Below, piece after piece: positions 17,268 through 26,755 of a stretch of DNA of 64,000 nt. The stretch spans positions 2,294,001-2,358,000 of the forward strand of contig NZ_BSNG01000001.1 of NCBI RefSeq assembly GCF_030159855.1, read 5' to 3'. Below the pieces are notes generated by a model. That model was not told the DNA's origin. It ran no database searches and saw nothing but the letters and a program-made list of their open reading frames with translations. The DNA is from Devosia yakushimensis (GTDB taxonomy: Bacteria > Pseudomonadota > Alphaproteobacteria > Rhizobiales > Devosiaceae). The translations under genes and the position numbers were made by a program. The first letter of the stretch is position 1. Each line of letters starts with the position of its first letter.

Positions 17268-17690
17268 TTAGGCAGCCTTGCGGCCGAGACCATTGTCCTT
17301 GGCCAACTTCGAGCGGGTTGCCGAATAGTTCGGGGCAACCATCGGATAGTCGGCCGGCAGACCCCACTTCTCGCGGTATTCTTCCGGCGAGAGATTGTAG
17401 TGGGTACGAAGATGACGCTTCAGAGACTTGAACTTCTTGCCATCTTCGAGGCAGATAATGTAATCGGCCGCAACAGACTTGCGGACGGGTACAGCAGGCT
17501 TTAGTTCCTCAACTGCAACGGGAACTTCGTTGTTCTGCAAAGCACGCAAGGCGCCATGGACTTCGGCGATCAGCTTGGGCAGATCGGTCGGGCTCACAGC
17601 GTTATGACTTACATAGGCAGAGACGATCTCGGTGCTGAGTTCGATCAGATCGCTCTCAAAACCGGCCGCCGAACCGGTATTGTCACTCAT
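17268..17690 (-). CDS. mucR: MucR/Ros family zinc-finger transcriptional regulator
   Basis: The protein is 140 aa and matches MucR along its length: N-terminal helical oligomerisation region and a C-terminal zinc finger (DYIICLEDGKKFKSLKRHL, then RTHYNLSPEEYREKWGLP). In rhizobia and Brucella MucR/Ros represses exopolysaccharide, motility and virulence genes and its own promoter, binding AT-rich DNA. The second Cys of the finger is Asp (C-x2-D), the arrangement known for MucR homologues whose structural ligand can be Asp. ATG 17690 has AAAGG upstream. An AT-rich 130-base gap separates it from mrpG. Confidence 0.95.
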   Translation of the reverse strand: MSDNTGSAAGFESDLIELSTEIVSAYVSHNAVSPTDLPKLIAEVHGALRALQNNEVPVAVEELKPAVPVRKSVAADYIICLEDGKKFKSLKRHLRTHYNLSPEEYREKWGLPADYPMVAPNYSATRSKLAKDNGLGRKAA

Positions 17691-17821
17691 AATTCAACCT
17701 TTCATTGTTCTTATTGGACAGCAACAAGCTATGTCACTGCCATCGTTCATTTCTAGTGCCGTTTAGTGCTGTACGCAACCCAACGTCCACAACATTGGCA
17801 TGTAACAATGCTGTAAAATGG

Positions 17822-18172
17822 TCACATCAAAGTTTGGCCACTTTTAGACTTGAGCTCATCCACTTCCATCAATTTGTGCGCATGATAACCCGTGCGATAA
17901 CTTGCGCGGGCCAGCAGATGGGCTGAAACCGGCGTGGTCAACAGCAGAAAGCCGATGCCGATTATTGCACGCAATGCCACGGCGGCGTCGAAGCAGACCA
18001 GCGCCACCGCGAGCAGGACCAGCCCCCCACCCACGGCTCCGGCCTTGGATGCGGCATGCATGCGCATGTAAAGATCGGGCAGGCGCAATACGCCGATGGC
18101 CGCCAATAGCGTGAACAGGGCGCCCAGCAGCAGCGCCGCGCATCCCAGATAGATCATCAGGTCGGCGATCAT
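17822..18172 (-). CDS. mrpG: Mrp Na+/H+ antiporter subunit G
   Basis: The protein is 116 aa, with three predicted membrane helices and the MrpG pattern GVLRLPDLYMRMHAASKAGAVGGGLVLL. MrpG is the smallest accessory subunit of the cation/proton antiporter complex. The ATG overlaps the mrpF stop (ATGA). It is the last gene of the operon; the polar C-terminal extension (ELKSKSGQTLM) is of unknown meaning. Confidence 0.92.
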   Translation of the reverse strand: MIADLMIYLGCAALLLGALFTLLAAIGVLRLPDLYMRMHAASKAGAVGGGLVLLAVALVCFDAAVALRAIIGIGFLLLTTPVSAHLLARASYRTGYHAHKLMEVDELKSKSGQTLM

Positions 18173-18474
18173 GGCTGGTTCTCCGCGCCGGCATCGCGGG
18201 GCAATTGGCGCGACAGGATATAGCGCGCGAAGCCCACCGTTGCCAAAAATCCCAATAATGCCAGGGCGATAGCGATATCGAGATAGAGCGTCAGTCCGGT
18301 GCGGATGGCGATGGCGCCAACGAAACCCATGGCCGAGACGGTCAAGAGGTCCAGCGCCAGCACCCGGTCCGACAAACTCGGCCCGATGATCACCCGGACC
18401 ACCGACAGCAGCAGCGCCAGGGCCAGGATCACCAGCGCGATCATGGTCGCGATGGAAAGCACGGTCGCACTCAT
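18169..18474 (-). CDS. mrpF: Mrp Na+/H+ antiporter subunit F
   Basis: The protein is 101 aa with three membrane helices and the family pattern VRVIIGPSLSDRVLALDLLTV...GTLYLDIAIALALLGFLATVGFARY (in part). A long frame to 19032 includes it, but the true start is ATG 18474, overlapping the mrpE stop by 4 bases. It supports assembly of the complex. Confidence 0.92.
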   Translation of the reverse strand: MSATVLSIATMIALVILALALLLSVVRVIIGPSLSDRVLALDLLTVSAMGFVGAIAIRTGLTLYLDIAIALALLGFLATVGFARYILSRQLPRDAGAENQP

Positions 18475-18950
18475 GCGAACACCTCCTTCACCTTCGTCTC
18501 GAAGCCCGATGCGATGTCGGCGATCAGCGCCTCGCGCGTCGATAGCGTCAGCACATGCACATAGAGCAGGCTGCGGTCGTCGGAAACGTCGACGCTGAGC
18601 GTGCCCGGCGTCAGCGTGATGAGATTGGCCAGAAGGGTGATTTCGGCATCCGACTTGACCGTCAGCGGCACCGCGACAATGGCCGGTCGTAACGCAGATT
18701 TGAGATCGGGCGTCAGCACGATAATGGCCACGCGGATGGCGCTGACCATCAATTCGTAGAGGAACAGCAACGCCAGCGAGATGATTCGCCGCAATTTGAG
18801 CAGGGCGCGGGGCGGCGCGAAAGCGCTGCGCAGCAGCAGTACCGCCAAGGCGCCGATCGCCGCGCCGAATAGCAGGTTCAGTCCCGAGAAATTGCCGGTA
18901 ATGGTGGCCCAGCCGAGCGCCAGGACGATGACGATCACTGCCGGGCTCAT
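18471..18950 (-). CDS. mrpE: Mrp Na+/H+ antiporter subunit E
   Basis: The protein is 159 aa. The MrpE features are two N-terminal helices (GLNLLFGAAIGALAVLLL; LLFLYELMVSAIRVAIIVL) and the soluble C-terminus with LITLTPGTLSVDVSDDRSLLYVHVL. ATGA overlaps tie it to mrpD and mrpF. Confidence 0.93.
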   Translation of the reverse strand: MSPAVIVIVLALGWATITGNFSGLNLLFGAAIGALAVLLLRSAFAPPRALLKLRRIISLALLFLYELMVSAIRVAIIVLTPDLKSALRPAIVAVPLTVKSDAEITLLANLITLTPGTLSVDVSDDRSLLYVHVLTLSTREALIADIASGFETKVKEVFA

Positions 18951-20536
18951 GGCGCAGCCTCCGCCAGGCCGACCGCCGCGATATAGCGCGTGGGATCGAC
19001 CAGGTCGGCCGCGCCGGTGCGGGCCCCCTCAAACAGCAGGTTGGGCCATAGCCCAGCCACCAGGATCAACGCGGTCAGCACGATGCTGGCGCCCAGGCCC
19101 AGCCACTGCTCGCGCGGGCCGGGGCTGCGCAGGCTTATGGCCTCGTGCTCATTTGCGGTCCCTTCGGCGCCCTGCCGCCAAAACACATGCGCCCAGAGCC
19201 GCGAGCCGGCGATCAGCGTCAGCACGGCATTGGCGAGCAGCGCCAGGACCAGCACGCCATCCGCCCAGTCGCCGGCCAAAGCCTGCTGCAGCCCCGCATC
19301 GAGCAGCAATAGCTTGGGCCAGAAGCCGAGAAAGGGCGGCACGCCGGCCGTTGCCAGCACCAGCACCAGAAACAGCATCGAGAGTGGCGTGCTGGCGGCA
19401 TAAAATCCGCCCATATGCCTTGTGTCACGCTGGCCCGTACGCCGCTCGATCAGTCCCGCGACAAGGTAAAGTGCGGTCATGGTCAGGATGGCGTGGAACA
19501 CATAGAACGCCGCGCCCTCGACCCCGCCCTGCTGCGCCAGCGCGATACCGGCCAGCACCCCCCCAATGCCCCCGATCACCAGAAAGCCAATGGCACGGCG
19601 CAGGTTGGTTTCGGCAATGGCCCCCAGCGGGGCGATCAGCAGGGTCGCAATGGCAACCAGCAGCAGCGCCGGCTCAAGAATATCCCGGCTGGCGGGCATG
19701 AGCTGCACCAGCGCCCGCAACAGCGCATAGATGCCCACCTTGGTCAAAAGCCCGGCAAACAGCGCCGAAATCACCGCGGGCGGCGTGTGATAGGAGGCCG
19801 GCAGCCAGGCATTGAGCGGAAACGCCGCCGCCTTCATGCCAAAGGCCAGCAGCAGCAGCGCGGCAATGCCAGTCAGCGCAGCAGGATTGGCCGTCGTCGC
19901 CTTGCCGATAATGTCGGCCATGTTGAGCGTGCCGAGCAGGCCATAGGTCAAGCCCAGCGATAGCAGGAACAGCGTGGTGGCAAGGAAATTGAGGAATCCG
20001 TATTTCACCGCACCATCGAGCTGCAGCGGCCGTCCGCCCGTGACGATCAGCCCGAAGGACGCAATCAGCATCACCTCGAACCAGACATAGAGGTTGAAGA
20101 GGTCCCCGGTGAGAAAGGCTCCGGTCACCCCGGCTAGCAACAGCAGAACCAGCGCGTGAAAACCGTCTCCGCGCTGCTCCTCGCCCCGCTCGCCCTCGGC
20201 ATAGATGATGACGATCAGCGTCACCACAGCCGCCGCCAGCGCAAAGGCGGCCCCCAGAATATCGGCAGTGAAGCTGATGCCGAAGGGCGGTAGCCACTTG
20301 CCCATGGTCATGCTCAGTGGCCCCTCGGCCATAACCCGCAGCAGCAGCGAGGCCTCGCAGGCGATGATGCCGATAACGACCAATCCGGCGACCAGCGCGG
20401 GCAGATGCAGCACATGGCGCAGCATCAGCAGCAGCGCCGCGCCCAGCAGCGCCAGCACCAGCGGCAGCACGATCACCCAATCGGCCAGCGCCGTCTGGGT
20501 CGCGATCATCGCTGGAGGCAAGAGCGAATGGTCCAT
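18947..20536 (-). CDS. mrpD: Mrp Na+/H+ antiporter subunit D
   Basis: The protein is 529 aa, the expected MrpD size with about 14 helices. It is homologous to NuoL/M/N-type proton-translocating subunits. The conserved Glu lies in LYVWFEVMLIASFGLI, and the conserved Lys in FGMKAAAFPLNAWLPASYHTPPAVISALFAGLLTKVGIYALLR (in part). MrpD and MrpA form the two ion-conducting halves of the complex. One base separates it from the mrpC stop. Confidence 0.95.
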   Translation of the reverse strand: MDHSLLPPAMIATQTALADWVIVLPLVLALLGAALLLMLRHVLHLPALVAGLVVIGIIACEASLLLRVMAEGPLSMTMGKWLPPFGISFTADILGAAFALAAAVVTLIVIIYAEGERGEEQRGDGFHALVLLLLAGVTGAFLTGDLFNLYVWFEVMLIASFGLIVTGGRPLQLDGAVKYGFLNFLATTLFLLSLGLTYGLLGTLNMADIIGKATTANPAALTGIAALLLLAFGMKAAAFPLNAWLPASYHTPPAVISALFAGLLTKVGIYALLRALVQLMPASRDILEPALLLVAIATLLIAPLGAIAETNLRRAIGFLVIGGIGGVLAGIALAQQGGVEGAAFYVFHAILTMTALYLVAGLIERRTGQRDTRHMGGFYAASTPLSMLFLVLVLATAGVPPFLGFWPKLLLLDAGLQQALAGDWADGVLVLALLANAVLTLIAGSRLWAHVFWRQGAEGTANEHEAISLRSPGPREQWLGLGASIVLTALILVAGLWPNLLFEGARTGAADLVDPTRYIAAVGLAEAAP

Positions 20537-20537
20537 C

Positions 20538-20915
20538 TCAATAACTCAGCGGCGGGCGTGGCGCGTCTTCCGGCTCGGCCACGCGCATGGTGTCGGTATT
20601 GTCGGCATCGAGCCCCTGATAGGCGCGATAGGCCAGCACCAGCAAAAAGCTGAACATGGCAAAGCCGATGACGATGGCCGTAAGGATCAGCGCCTGCGGC
20701 AGCGGATTAGCAATCGGCCCGGCTGGATGATCGAGCCCCTCCGGCACAATCGGCGCCACCTCCCGCGTCAGCCGTCCGGCGGTGAAGATCAGCAGGTTCA
20801 CACCATTGCCGAAAATGGTCACGCCCAGCAGCATGCGGATAATCGAGCGCGACAGCAGCAGGTAGACGCCCAGCGCGATGAACAGGCCAACGAGTACGGC
20901 AAGCGCATGATCCAT
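20538..20915 (-). CDS. mrpC: Mrp Na+/H+ antiporter subunit C
   Basis: The protein is 125 aa, NuoK-like, with three helices and the family segment LLSRSIIRMLLGVTIFGNGVNLLIF, followed by the conserved DPLPQALILTAIVIGFA-like segment (here NPLPQALILTAIVIGFAM). The ATG shares one base with the mrpB stop (TGATG). Confidence 0.94.
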   Translation of the reverse strand: MDHALAVLVGLFIALGVYLLLSRSIIRMLLGVTIFGNGVNLLIFTAGRLTREVAPIVPEGLDHPAGPIANPLPQALILTAIVIGFAMFSFLLVLAYRAYQGLDADNTDTMRVAEPEDAPRPPLSY

Positions 20916-21334
20916 CAGCTTTCCTCCCCGCTTTGCAGGGCCAGCGCGATCGAGGAAATGGTGCCGAAAACAACGAAATAGACCCCGATATCGAAGACCA
21001 TGGGCGTCGAGAACGGCACCGTTTCCTCCCCCAGATCGAGATAGAGCCAGATGCTGGTCATGAAGGGCGAATTGGTGAAGATCGATGCCAGCCCTGACAA
21101 AGCCGCCGCGAAAACGCCCGCTCCGGCCAATGCCAGCGGATCGACCCGCAAGGCCTTGCGCGCCGCCTCTACGCCAGCCGCCACGCTCCAGATGGCGAGC
21201 GCGGAAGCCGCGATCAGCCCGCCGATAAAGCCGCCGCCCGGCTCGTTATGGCCGCGCAGGCAGACATAGACCGAAAAGACCAGCATGATGGCGACGATAA
21301 GCGGCGCGATAGTGCGGAAAATCACTGTGTTCAT
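20915..21334 (-). CDS. mrpB: Mrp Na+/H+ antiporter subunit B
   Basis: The protein is 139 aa and matches MnhB by TIAPLIVAIMLVFSVYVCLRGHNEPGGGFIGGLI (in part), with four helices. A separate MrpB with an MrpA that already carries an MrpB-like C-terminal region defines the seven-gene (group 1) form. ATGA overlap with mrpA. Confidence 0.94.
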   Translation of the reverse strand: MNTVIFRTIAPLIVAIMLVFSVYVCLRGHNEPGGGFIGGLIAASALAIWSVAAGVEAARKALRVDPLALAGAGVFAAALSGLASIFTNSPFMTSIWLYLDLGEETVPFSTPMVFDIGVYFVVFGTISSIALALQSGEES

Positions 21335-23709
21335 GATGCCGCTTTCCTTGCCCGCTTGGCCGGCGCGGTTTTCCTGCGCCGCAACAGCGCCAGAATGGCA
21401 ATACCAGCGCCCATCACCACCGAGATTTCGCCCAGCGTATCAAAGCCGCGATAATCGACCAGGATGACATTGACGATATTGGCGCCATGCGCGATGGGCA
21501 CGCTGGTGGCGGTGAAGAAATCGCTGAGCGTTGTGTCGAGCGTGCCCGACAGCACCACCATCAGCGCGAGACTCACCCCGGCCCCGCAGACAATAGCCAG
21601 AGTGCCATCGCGCGCCAGATCCTCGAATGGCCGATGATCGTGCTCGTCGAGCCGCAGCCGCGTCATCACCAGCGCCAGGATCACCACGGAGAGCACTTCG
21701 ACCATGAATTGGGTAAAGGCCAGATCGGGTGCGCCGAACAGCAGGAAAATCAGCGCCACCGCCGTTCCCTGAATGCCCAGCGACACGATGGCCACCAGCC
21801 GATTGCGTGCCACCAGCACTGCCCCGAGCCCGATCACAGCCAGCAGCGCCACTGCCCATTCATAGGGCTGCAAATCGGGCCAGACCAGTCGCGCTGACCA
21901 ATCCCCCAGATCGGAGAGCGGCAATAGTGCATCGATCCCGCCCAAAGCCAGCAACGGCACGAACAAAGCCAGCGCCAGCATGGCAAAAACCGTCACCAGA
22001 TAAAGCTCCAGCCGCCCGTGATGCAGCGCCCGCGTCACCGCCCCGGCAAAGCGGATCAGCCCGAACATCACCGCGTCGAACACCTGATCGGCGGTCCATA
22101 ACAAGGCCCCTGCGCGTCGCAGCAGCGTGCGGATCATGGCCGCCTGCTGATAGACCAGCACGGCCAGGCCCCAGGTCAAAACCGAAAGCCAGAATGCAAT
22201 ACTGCTGAGATCAATGAACAGCGTCAGATGGCTTTTTACCGGCTCGCCCATGATTGCCGTCGCCCCCGGCTCCAGCACGGAAGCGCCAAACCAATCGGTC
22301 ATCACCGCCGCCACGATGCCTGCAGCGCCCAGCACCAATGGTCCGGCCAGCATGGCAATCGGGGCTTCATGCGCCGCTTTGGGCGTCGTCACTTCCGCCC
22401 CGAGGAACGGCTTGATCGCTACCAGCAGGCCTACAGCGCCAAGCAGTGCGTTGCCCGCCACCAGCACGGCGAGCGCAAAAATATCCTGCCAAGGCCCGTC
22501 GCTCAGCCCCGCGTAGATTTCTTCCTTGGCAAAAAAGCCCAGCGTAAACGGCAGCCCAAACATGGACAGGGCCGCCATCGCCGCACCGATAAAAGTCAGC
22601 GGCATGCGATCGGCCAACCCGCCAAGCGCCGTGATATCGCGCGTGCCCGCCTCATGGTCGATGGCCCCCACCACCATGAACAATGCCGCCTTATAAAAGG
22701 CATGCGCCACGAAATAGACGATCACCGCCGCTGTCGCGGTCTCACTGCCCAGCCCGATCAACATCACCAATAGCCCCAGCGAGGCAATGGTCGTCTGCGC
22801 CAGCATCTGCTTGAGATCGGTCTGCTTGAGCGCTCCCAGCGCTCCCCAGATCAGCGTCGCTCCGCCAAACACCAGCAGGATCGTGCTCCAGGCCGCCGTT
22901 CCACCCAGCGCGGGCGACAGCCGCGCCAGCAGATAGACACCGGCCTGCACCATGGTCGCCGAATGCAAAAACGCCGAGACCGGCGTCGGCGCCTCCATTG
23001 CATTGGGCAGCCAGAAATGGAACGGCACCTGTGCCGATTTGGTAAAGGCAGCGACGAGGAAACAGGCCAGCACCAGGCCATAAAGCGGCTCGCCCGTCAG
23101 GTTCCCCAGCGCCGAGATTTCCCAGCTGCCCGACAATTGCCGCACCAGAATGGCCCCGACCAGTAACGCCATGCCACCAATATTGGTGATCACCAGCGCC
23201 TGGATCGCCGCCCGCCGCGCCGCCTGGCGGCTGTGATCAAACCCGATCAACAGGAAGGAGGTGACCGAAGTCAGCTCCCAGAAACCAAACAGCGCCAAAA
23301 GACTATCGGCCAGCACCAGCCCCAGCATGGCCCCCATGAAGGCCAGCATGAACCCCATGAACCGGCCGAGATGGTGATGGCCTTTGAGATAGGCCGGCGC
23401 ATAAAGCACGATCAGCGCGCCAATGCCCGAAATGGTCAGCGCAAAGGTCAGGCTCAGCCCATCGACTAGAAAGGACAGCTTGAGCCCATAGGCAGGCACC
23501 CAGTCGATTGCCGTGGCGATGACCTCGCCATTGCTGACCGGCCCGAGAAACTGCAGCAAAAACAAGAAAATGGCGGCGGGCACCAAAGCAAGCAACCAGC
23601 CGGTGGCGGGAGCCGCAAAGCGATGCACCAATGGCGCCAGCAGAGCGGCAATAAATGGCGCGATCGCCACCAGCGCTATGCCCGCGTTCAATTCCAAGTC
23701 CCGCCCCAT
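21331..23709 (-). CDS. mrpA: Mrp Na+/H+ antiporter subunit A
   Basis: The protein is 792 aa, with the NuoL-like core (residues about 60-500) and the C-terminal MbhE/MnhB-like extension. The conserved channel motifs are LFGFWELTSVTSFLLIGF and KSAQVPFHFWLPNAMEAPTPVSAFLHSATMVQAG (in part). MrpA anchors the complex and contributes one ion channel. The complex exchanges cytoplasmic Na+ for H+ and supports alkali and salt tolerance. It is the first gene of the mrpABCDEFG operon. ATG 23709 lies shortly after a low-complexity intergenic region. Confidence 0.96.
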   Translation of the reverse strand: MGRDLELNAGIALVAIAPFIAALLAPLVHRFAAPATGWLLALVPAAIFLFLLQFLGPVSNGEVIATAIDWVPAYGLKLSFLVDGLSLTFALTISGIGALIVLYAPAYLKGHHHLGRFMGFMLAFMGAMLGLVLADSLLALFGFWELTSVTSFLLIGFDHSRQAARRAAIQALVITNIGGMALLVGAILVRQLSGSWEISALGNLTGEPLYGLVLACFLVAAFTKSAQVPFHFWLPNAMEAPTPVSAFLHSATMVQAGVYLLARLSPALGGTAAWSTILLVFGGATLIWGALGALKQTDLKQMLAQTTIASLGLLVMLIGLGSETATAAVIVYFVAHAFYKAALFMVVGAIDHEAGTRDITALGGLADRMPLTFIGAAMAALSMFGLPFTLGFFAKEEIYAGLSDGPWQDIFALAVLVAGNALLGAVGLLVAIKPFLGAEVTTPKAAHEAPIAMLAGPLVLGAAGIVAAVMTDWFGASVLEPGATAIMGEPVKSHLTLFIDLSSIAFWLSVLTWGLAVLVYQQAAMIRTLLRRAGALLWTADQVFDAVMFGLIRFAGAVTRALHHGRLELYLVTVFAMLALALFVPLLALGGIDALLPLSDLGDWSARLVWPDLQPYEWAVALLAVIGLGAVLVARNRLVAIVSLGIQGTAVALIFLLFGAPDLAFTQFMVEVLSVVILALVMTRLRLDEHDHRPFEDLARDGTLAIVCGAGVSLALMVVLSGTLDTTLSDFFTATSVPIAHGANIVNVILVDYRGFDTLGEISVVMGAGIAILALLRRRKTAPAKRARKAAS

Positions 23710-23917
23710 TTATCGATTCTATGTTCGCCCGCGTTCAGCCAGACCTTAGCGAATGGACGGGACGTCACAAGTTAAACCGGTTCACCGGGCTCCGACTTCT
23801 GGGGAAAGGCGGGATCGGGGGTACCCCTCGCATTCGCCGCAATCACCCCTACATCTCCCCCCTACCCGCCGACGTCACAACGCACTACGTTGCCCCGCCT
23901 TCCAATCGGACCTGCCA

Positions 23918-26014
23918 ATGACCAAGATCACGCCGCCCGTCGCCGCCCAGAAGCCTCACTTCGCGACCCACCACAATGATCGCCGCGATGACCCCTATCA
24001 CTGGCTGCGGGCGCTCAACTGGCAGGAAGTGATGCAGAAGCCCGAGACTCTGGACCCCGAGATTCGGGCCTATCTCGACGCCGAAAACAGCTATTACGAA
24101 GCCGAATTCGGCAAGCCGACCGCAGCCCTGCAAGAGGTGATCTACAAGGAAATTCGCGGCCGCATCAAAGAAGATGACAGCGGCATTGCCTCCCCCGATG
24201 GCCCCTTCGCCTACAATTCGCGCATGCTCGAGGGCAAGCAATATCCCTTGATCGTGCGCACTCCGCGCGATGGCGGCGAAGAAACCATTCTGCTCGATTG
24301 CAATGTGGAAGCAGGCGAGGGCTATTTCGGCTTTGCCGGCGCCGAGCATGATCGCTCGCATCGCTACCTCGCCTGGGCCGCCGACCGCGCCGGTTCGGAA
24401 TATTATGACATCGTCATCCGCGATCTCGACACCGGCGTGGACAGCGCCGAGACCATCGCTGAGACCGCCGGCTCTTATGTCTGGACCAATGATTCGAGCG
24501 CGCTCTACTACACCGAATATGACGACAATCACCGCCCCTACCGGGTGCGCCTGCACACGATCGGCACCGAACAGGCCAGCGACCCCATCATCTTCGAAGA
24601 AAAAGATCCCGGCTTTTTCGTCGGCGTCGGCCGCACCCAGTCCGACAAATTCATCGTCATCGACGCCCATGATCACCAGACCAGCGAATGCTGGCTGATC
24701 GACGCCGAACTGGGCGGCGAACCGCGCCTCGTTGCCCCGCGCCTCACGGATCGGGAATATGATCTCGAAGAGCGGGATGGCCTGCTTTACATCCGCACCA
24801 ATGCCGATGGCGCGGAAGACTTCAAGGTCGTCACCGCGCCGGTCGACAATCCCGGCGCCGAAAATTGGACCGATCTCATCTCCCACGAACAGGGCGTGCT
24901 GATCCTCGACACCATCGTGATCAAGAATCATTTGCTGCGCCTCGAGCGCCATGAGGGCCTGCCGCGCATCGTCGTGCGCGACCTGCGCACGGGCAAGGAA
25001 GAGACCGTCAAATTCGACGAGGAAGCCTATTCGCTGGGCATGTCGGTCGGCTACGAGTTCGATACGTCGGTGTTCCGCCTCACCTATGCCTCGCCCACCA
25101 CGCCCTCGCGCACCTTCGACGTGGATCTCGAAACCGGCACCCGCACCCTGCTCAAGGAGCAGGAAGTGCCCTCCGGCCACAATCCCGACGATTACGAAAC
25201 CCGCCGCCTCTTCGCCACGGCACCCGATGGCGAGCAGGTGCCCGTCACCGTGCTCTATCGCAAGGGCACCAAGCTCGATGGCTCCGCTCCGGCATTGCTC
25301 TATGGCTATGGCGCCTATGGCATGTCCATGCCGTCATCCTTCTCGATTTCGGCGCTCTCGCTGGTCGATCGCGGCTTCATCCACGCCACCGCCCATATTC
25401 GCGGCGGCATGGAAAAGGGCTATCGCTGGTATGTCGGCGGCCGCCGCGAGAACAAGAGCAATACTTTCACCGATTTCATCGCCTCGGCCGAAATGCTGAT
25501 CGAAAAGGGCTATACGTCCAAGGGCCGCATCGTTGCCCAGGGCGGCTCGGCCGGCGGCATGCTGATGGGTGCCATCGCCAACCTGCGGCCAGACCTTTGG
25601 GGCGGCATTCTCGCCCAGGTGCCGTTTGTCGACGTGCTCAATACGATGCTCGACGAAACCCTGCCCCTCACCCCGCCCGAATGGCCCGAATGGGGCAATC
25701 CCCTGGCCTCGGCCGCCGATTATGCCCGCATAGCCGCCTATGCGCCCTATGAACAGGTCGCGGCCCACGATTATCCGCCGATCTTCGCGCTGGCGGGCCT
25801 GACCGATCCGCGCGTCACCTATTGGGAGCCCGCAAAATGGGTTGCCAGGCTGCGCGCAACCAAGACGGGCGACGCGCCATTATACCTCAAGACCAATATG
25901 GGCGCCGGCCATGGCGGCGCTTCTGGTCGTTTCGATCGTCTCAAGGAAACCGCTGAGTGCTATGCTTTTGCGCTGAATGCGGTTGGATTGGAAGGCAGTT
26001 TCCCTGCCAACTGA
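23918..26014 (+). CDS. ptrB: S9 family oligopeptidase B (protease II)
   Basis: The protein is 698 aa with an N-terminal seven-bladed propeller and a C-terminal alpha/beta hydrolase. The catalytic Ser is in QGGSAGGML, the Asp in LTDPRVTYWEP, and the His in GAGHGGASGR, as in oligopeptidase B, which cleaves short peptides after Arg or Lys in the cytoplasm. HFATHHNDRRDDPYHWLR at the start is characteristic. I chose ATG 23918 because the longer upstream frame is non-coding in character. A promoter for sodB starts at its stop codon. Confidence 0.93.
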   Translation: MTKITPPVAAQKPHFATHHNDRRDDPYHWLRALNWQEVMQKPETLDPEIRAYLDAENSYYEAEFGKPTAALQEVIYKEIRGRIKEDDSGIASPDGPFAYNSRMLEGKQYPLIVRTPRDGGEETILLDCNVEAGEGYFGFAGAEHDRSHRYLAWAADRAGSEYYDIVIRDLDTGVDSAETIAETAGSYVWTNDSSALYYTEYDDNHRPYRVRLHTIGTEQASDPIIFEEKDPGFFVGVGRTQSDKFIVIDAHDHQTSECWLIDAELGGEPRLVAPRLTDREYDLEERDGLLYIRTNADGAEDFKVVTAPVDNPGAENWTDLISHEQGVLILDTIVIKNHLLRLERHEGLPRIVVRDLRTGKEETVKFDEEAYSLGMSVGYEFDTSVFRLTYASPTTPSRTFDVDLETGTRTLLKEQEVPSGHNPDDYETRRLFATAPDGEQVPVTVLYRKGTKLDGSAPALLYGYGAYGMSMPSSFSISALSLVDRGFIHATAHIRGGMEKGYRWYVGGRRENKSNTFTDFIASAEMLIEKGYTSKGRIVAQGGSAGGMLMGAIANLRPDLWGGILAQVPFVDVLNTMLDETLPLTPPEWPEWGNPLASAADYARIAAYAPYEQVAAHDYPPIFALAGLTDPRVTYWEPAKWVARLRATKTGDAPLYLKTNMGAGHGGASGRFDRLKETAECYAFALNAVGLEGSFPAN

Positions 26015-26043
26015 TTGTTGTGGCGTCATAATCGGCTTATACA
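26015..26043 (+). promoter_or_regulatory. Predicted sigma-70 promoter of sodB
   Basis: TTGTTG (26015-26020) and TATACA (26038-26043) are separated by 17 bases, just after the ptrB stop and 53 bases ahead of the SOD start codon. Both boxes are near consensus for a vegetative promoter. Confidence 0.6.
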
Positions 26044-26095
26044 ATTTCTCGAACCTACCTCAGCGTCTAATCCCCAAAAGAAAACGGAGGCCTTC

Positions 26096-26701
26096 ATGTC
26101 CACCAAGTTCACTCTGCCGCCCCTGCCTTATGCCTATGATGCGCTGGGCCCCTACATGTCGGCAGAAACGCTTGAGTTCCACCACGACAAGCACCACCAG
26201 GCCTATGTGACCAATGGCGAAAAGCTGCTTGAAGGTTCGGGCCTCGAGATCCTGGCGCTCGAAGACATCGTCAAGGAGGCCTATGGCAAGAATGCCGGCC
26301 TTTTCAACAATGCCGGCCAGCATTACAACCACGTGCATTTCTGGAACTGGATGAAGCCCAATGGCGGCGGCAACAAGCTGCCGGGCGCGCTGGCCAAGAA
26401 GATCGACGAAGATCTGGGCGGTTTCGACAAGTTCCGTTCCGACTTCATCGCTGCCGGCACCACCCAGTTTGGCTCGGGCTGGGCCTGGCTCTCGCTTAAG
26501 AATGGCAAGCTCGAAGTCACCAAGACCCCGAATGGCGAAAGCCCGCTGGTCCATGGCGGCCACCCGCTGCTGGGCGTCGACGTGTGGGAGCACTCCTATT
26601 ACATCGACTACCGCAATGCCCGCCCGAAATACCTCGAAGCCTGGTTCGACAACCTCGTGAACTGGGAACATGTCGAGCTGCTCTACGAAGAAGCCAAGTA
26701 A
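26096..26701 (+). CDS. sodB: Superoxide dismutase, Fe-type
   Basis: The protein is 201 aa. Metal ligands are His29, His79, Asp162 and His166 (in ETLEFHHDKHH, YNHVHFW and VDVWEHSYYIDY). Gln75 in NNAGQHYNH is at the position that marks iron enzymes, where manganese enzymes have Gly. It has no signal peptide and should act in the cytoplasm. ATG 26096 has GGAGG nine bases upstream; an inverted repeat follows the stop. Confidence 0.95.
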   Translation: MSTKFTLPPLPYAYDALGPYMSAETLEFHHDKHHQAYVTNGEKLLEGSGLEILALEDIVKEAYGKNAGLFNNAGQHYNHVHFWNWMKPNGGGNKLPGALAKKIDEDLGGFDKFRSDFIAAGTTQFGSGWAWLSLKNGKLEVTKTPNGESPLVHGGHPLLGVDVWEHSYYIDYRNARPKYLEAWFDNLVNWEHVELLYEEAK

Positions 26702-26714
26702 GCTTCTGTCAAAC

Positions 26715-26755
26715 AGATCTCATGGCTCGCTTGTCGAACCATGAGATCTTGCCTT
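26715..26755 (+). terminator. Likely terminator after sodB
   Basis: AGATCTCATGG (26715-26725) and CCATGAGATCT (26739-26749) form an 11-base-pair stem with a 13-base loop, followed by a weak T-rich stretch (TGCCTTT). It lies between convergent genes. Confidence 0.6.
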
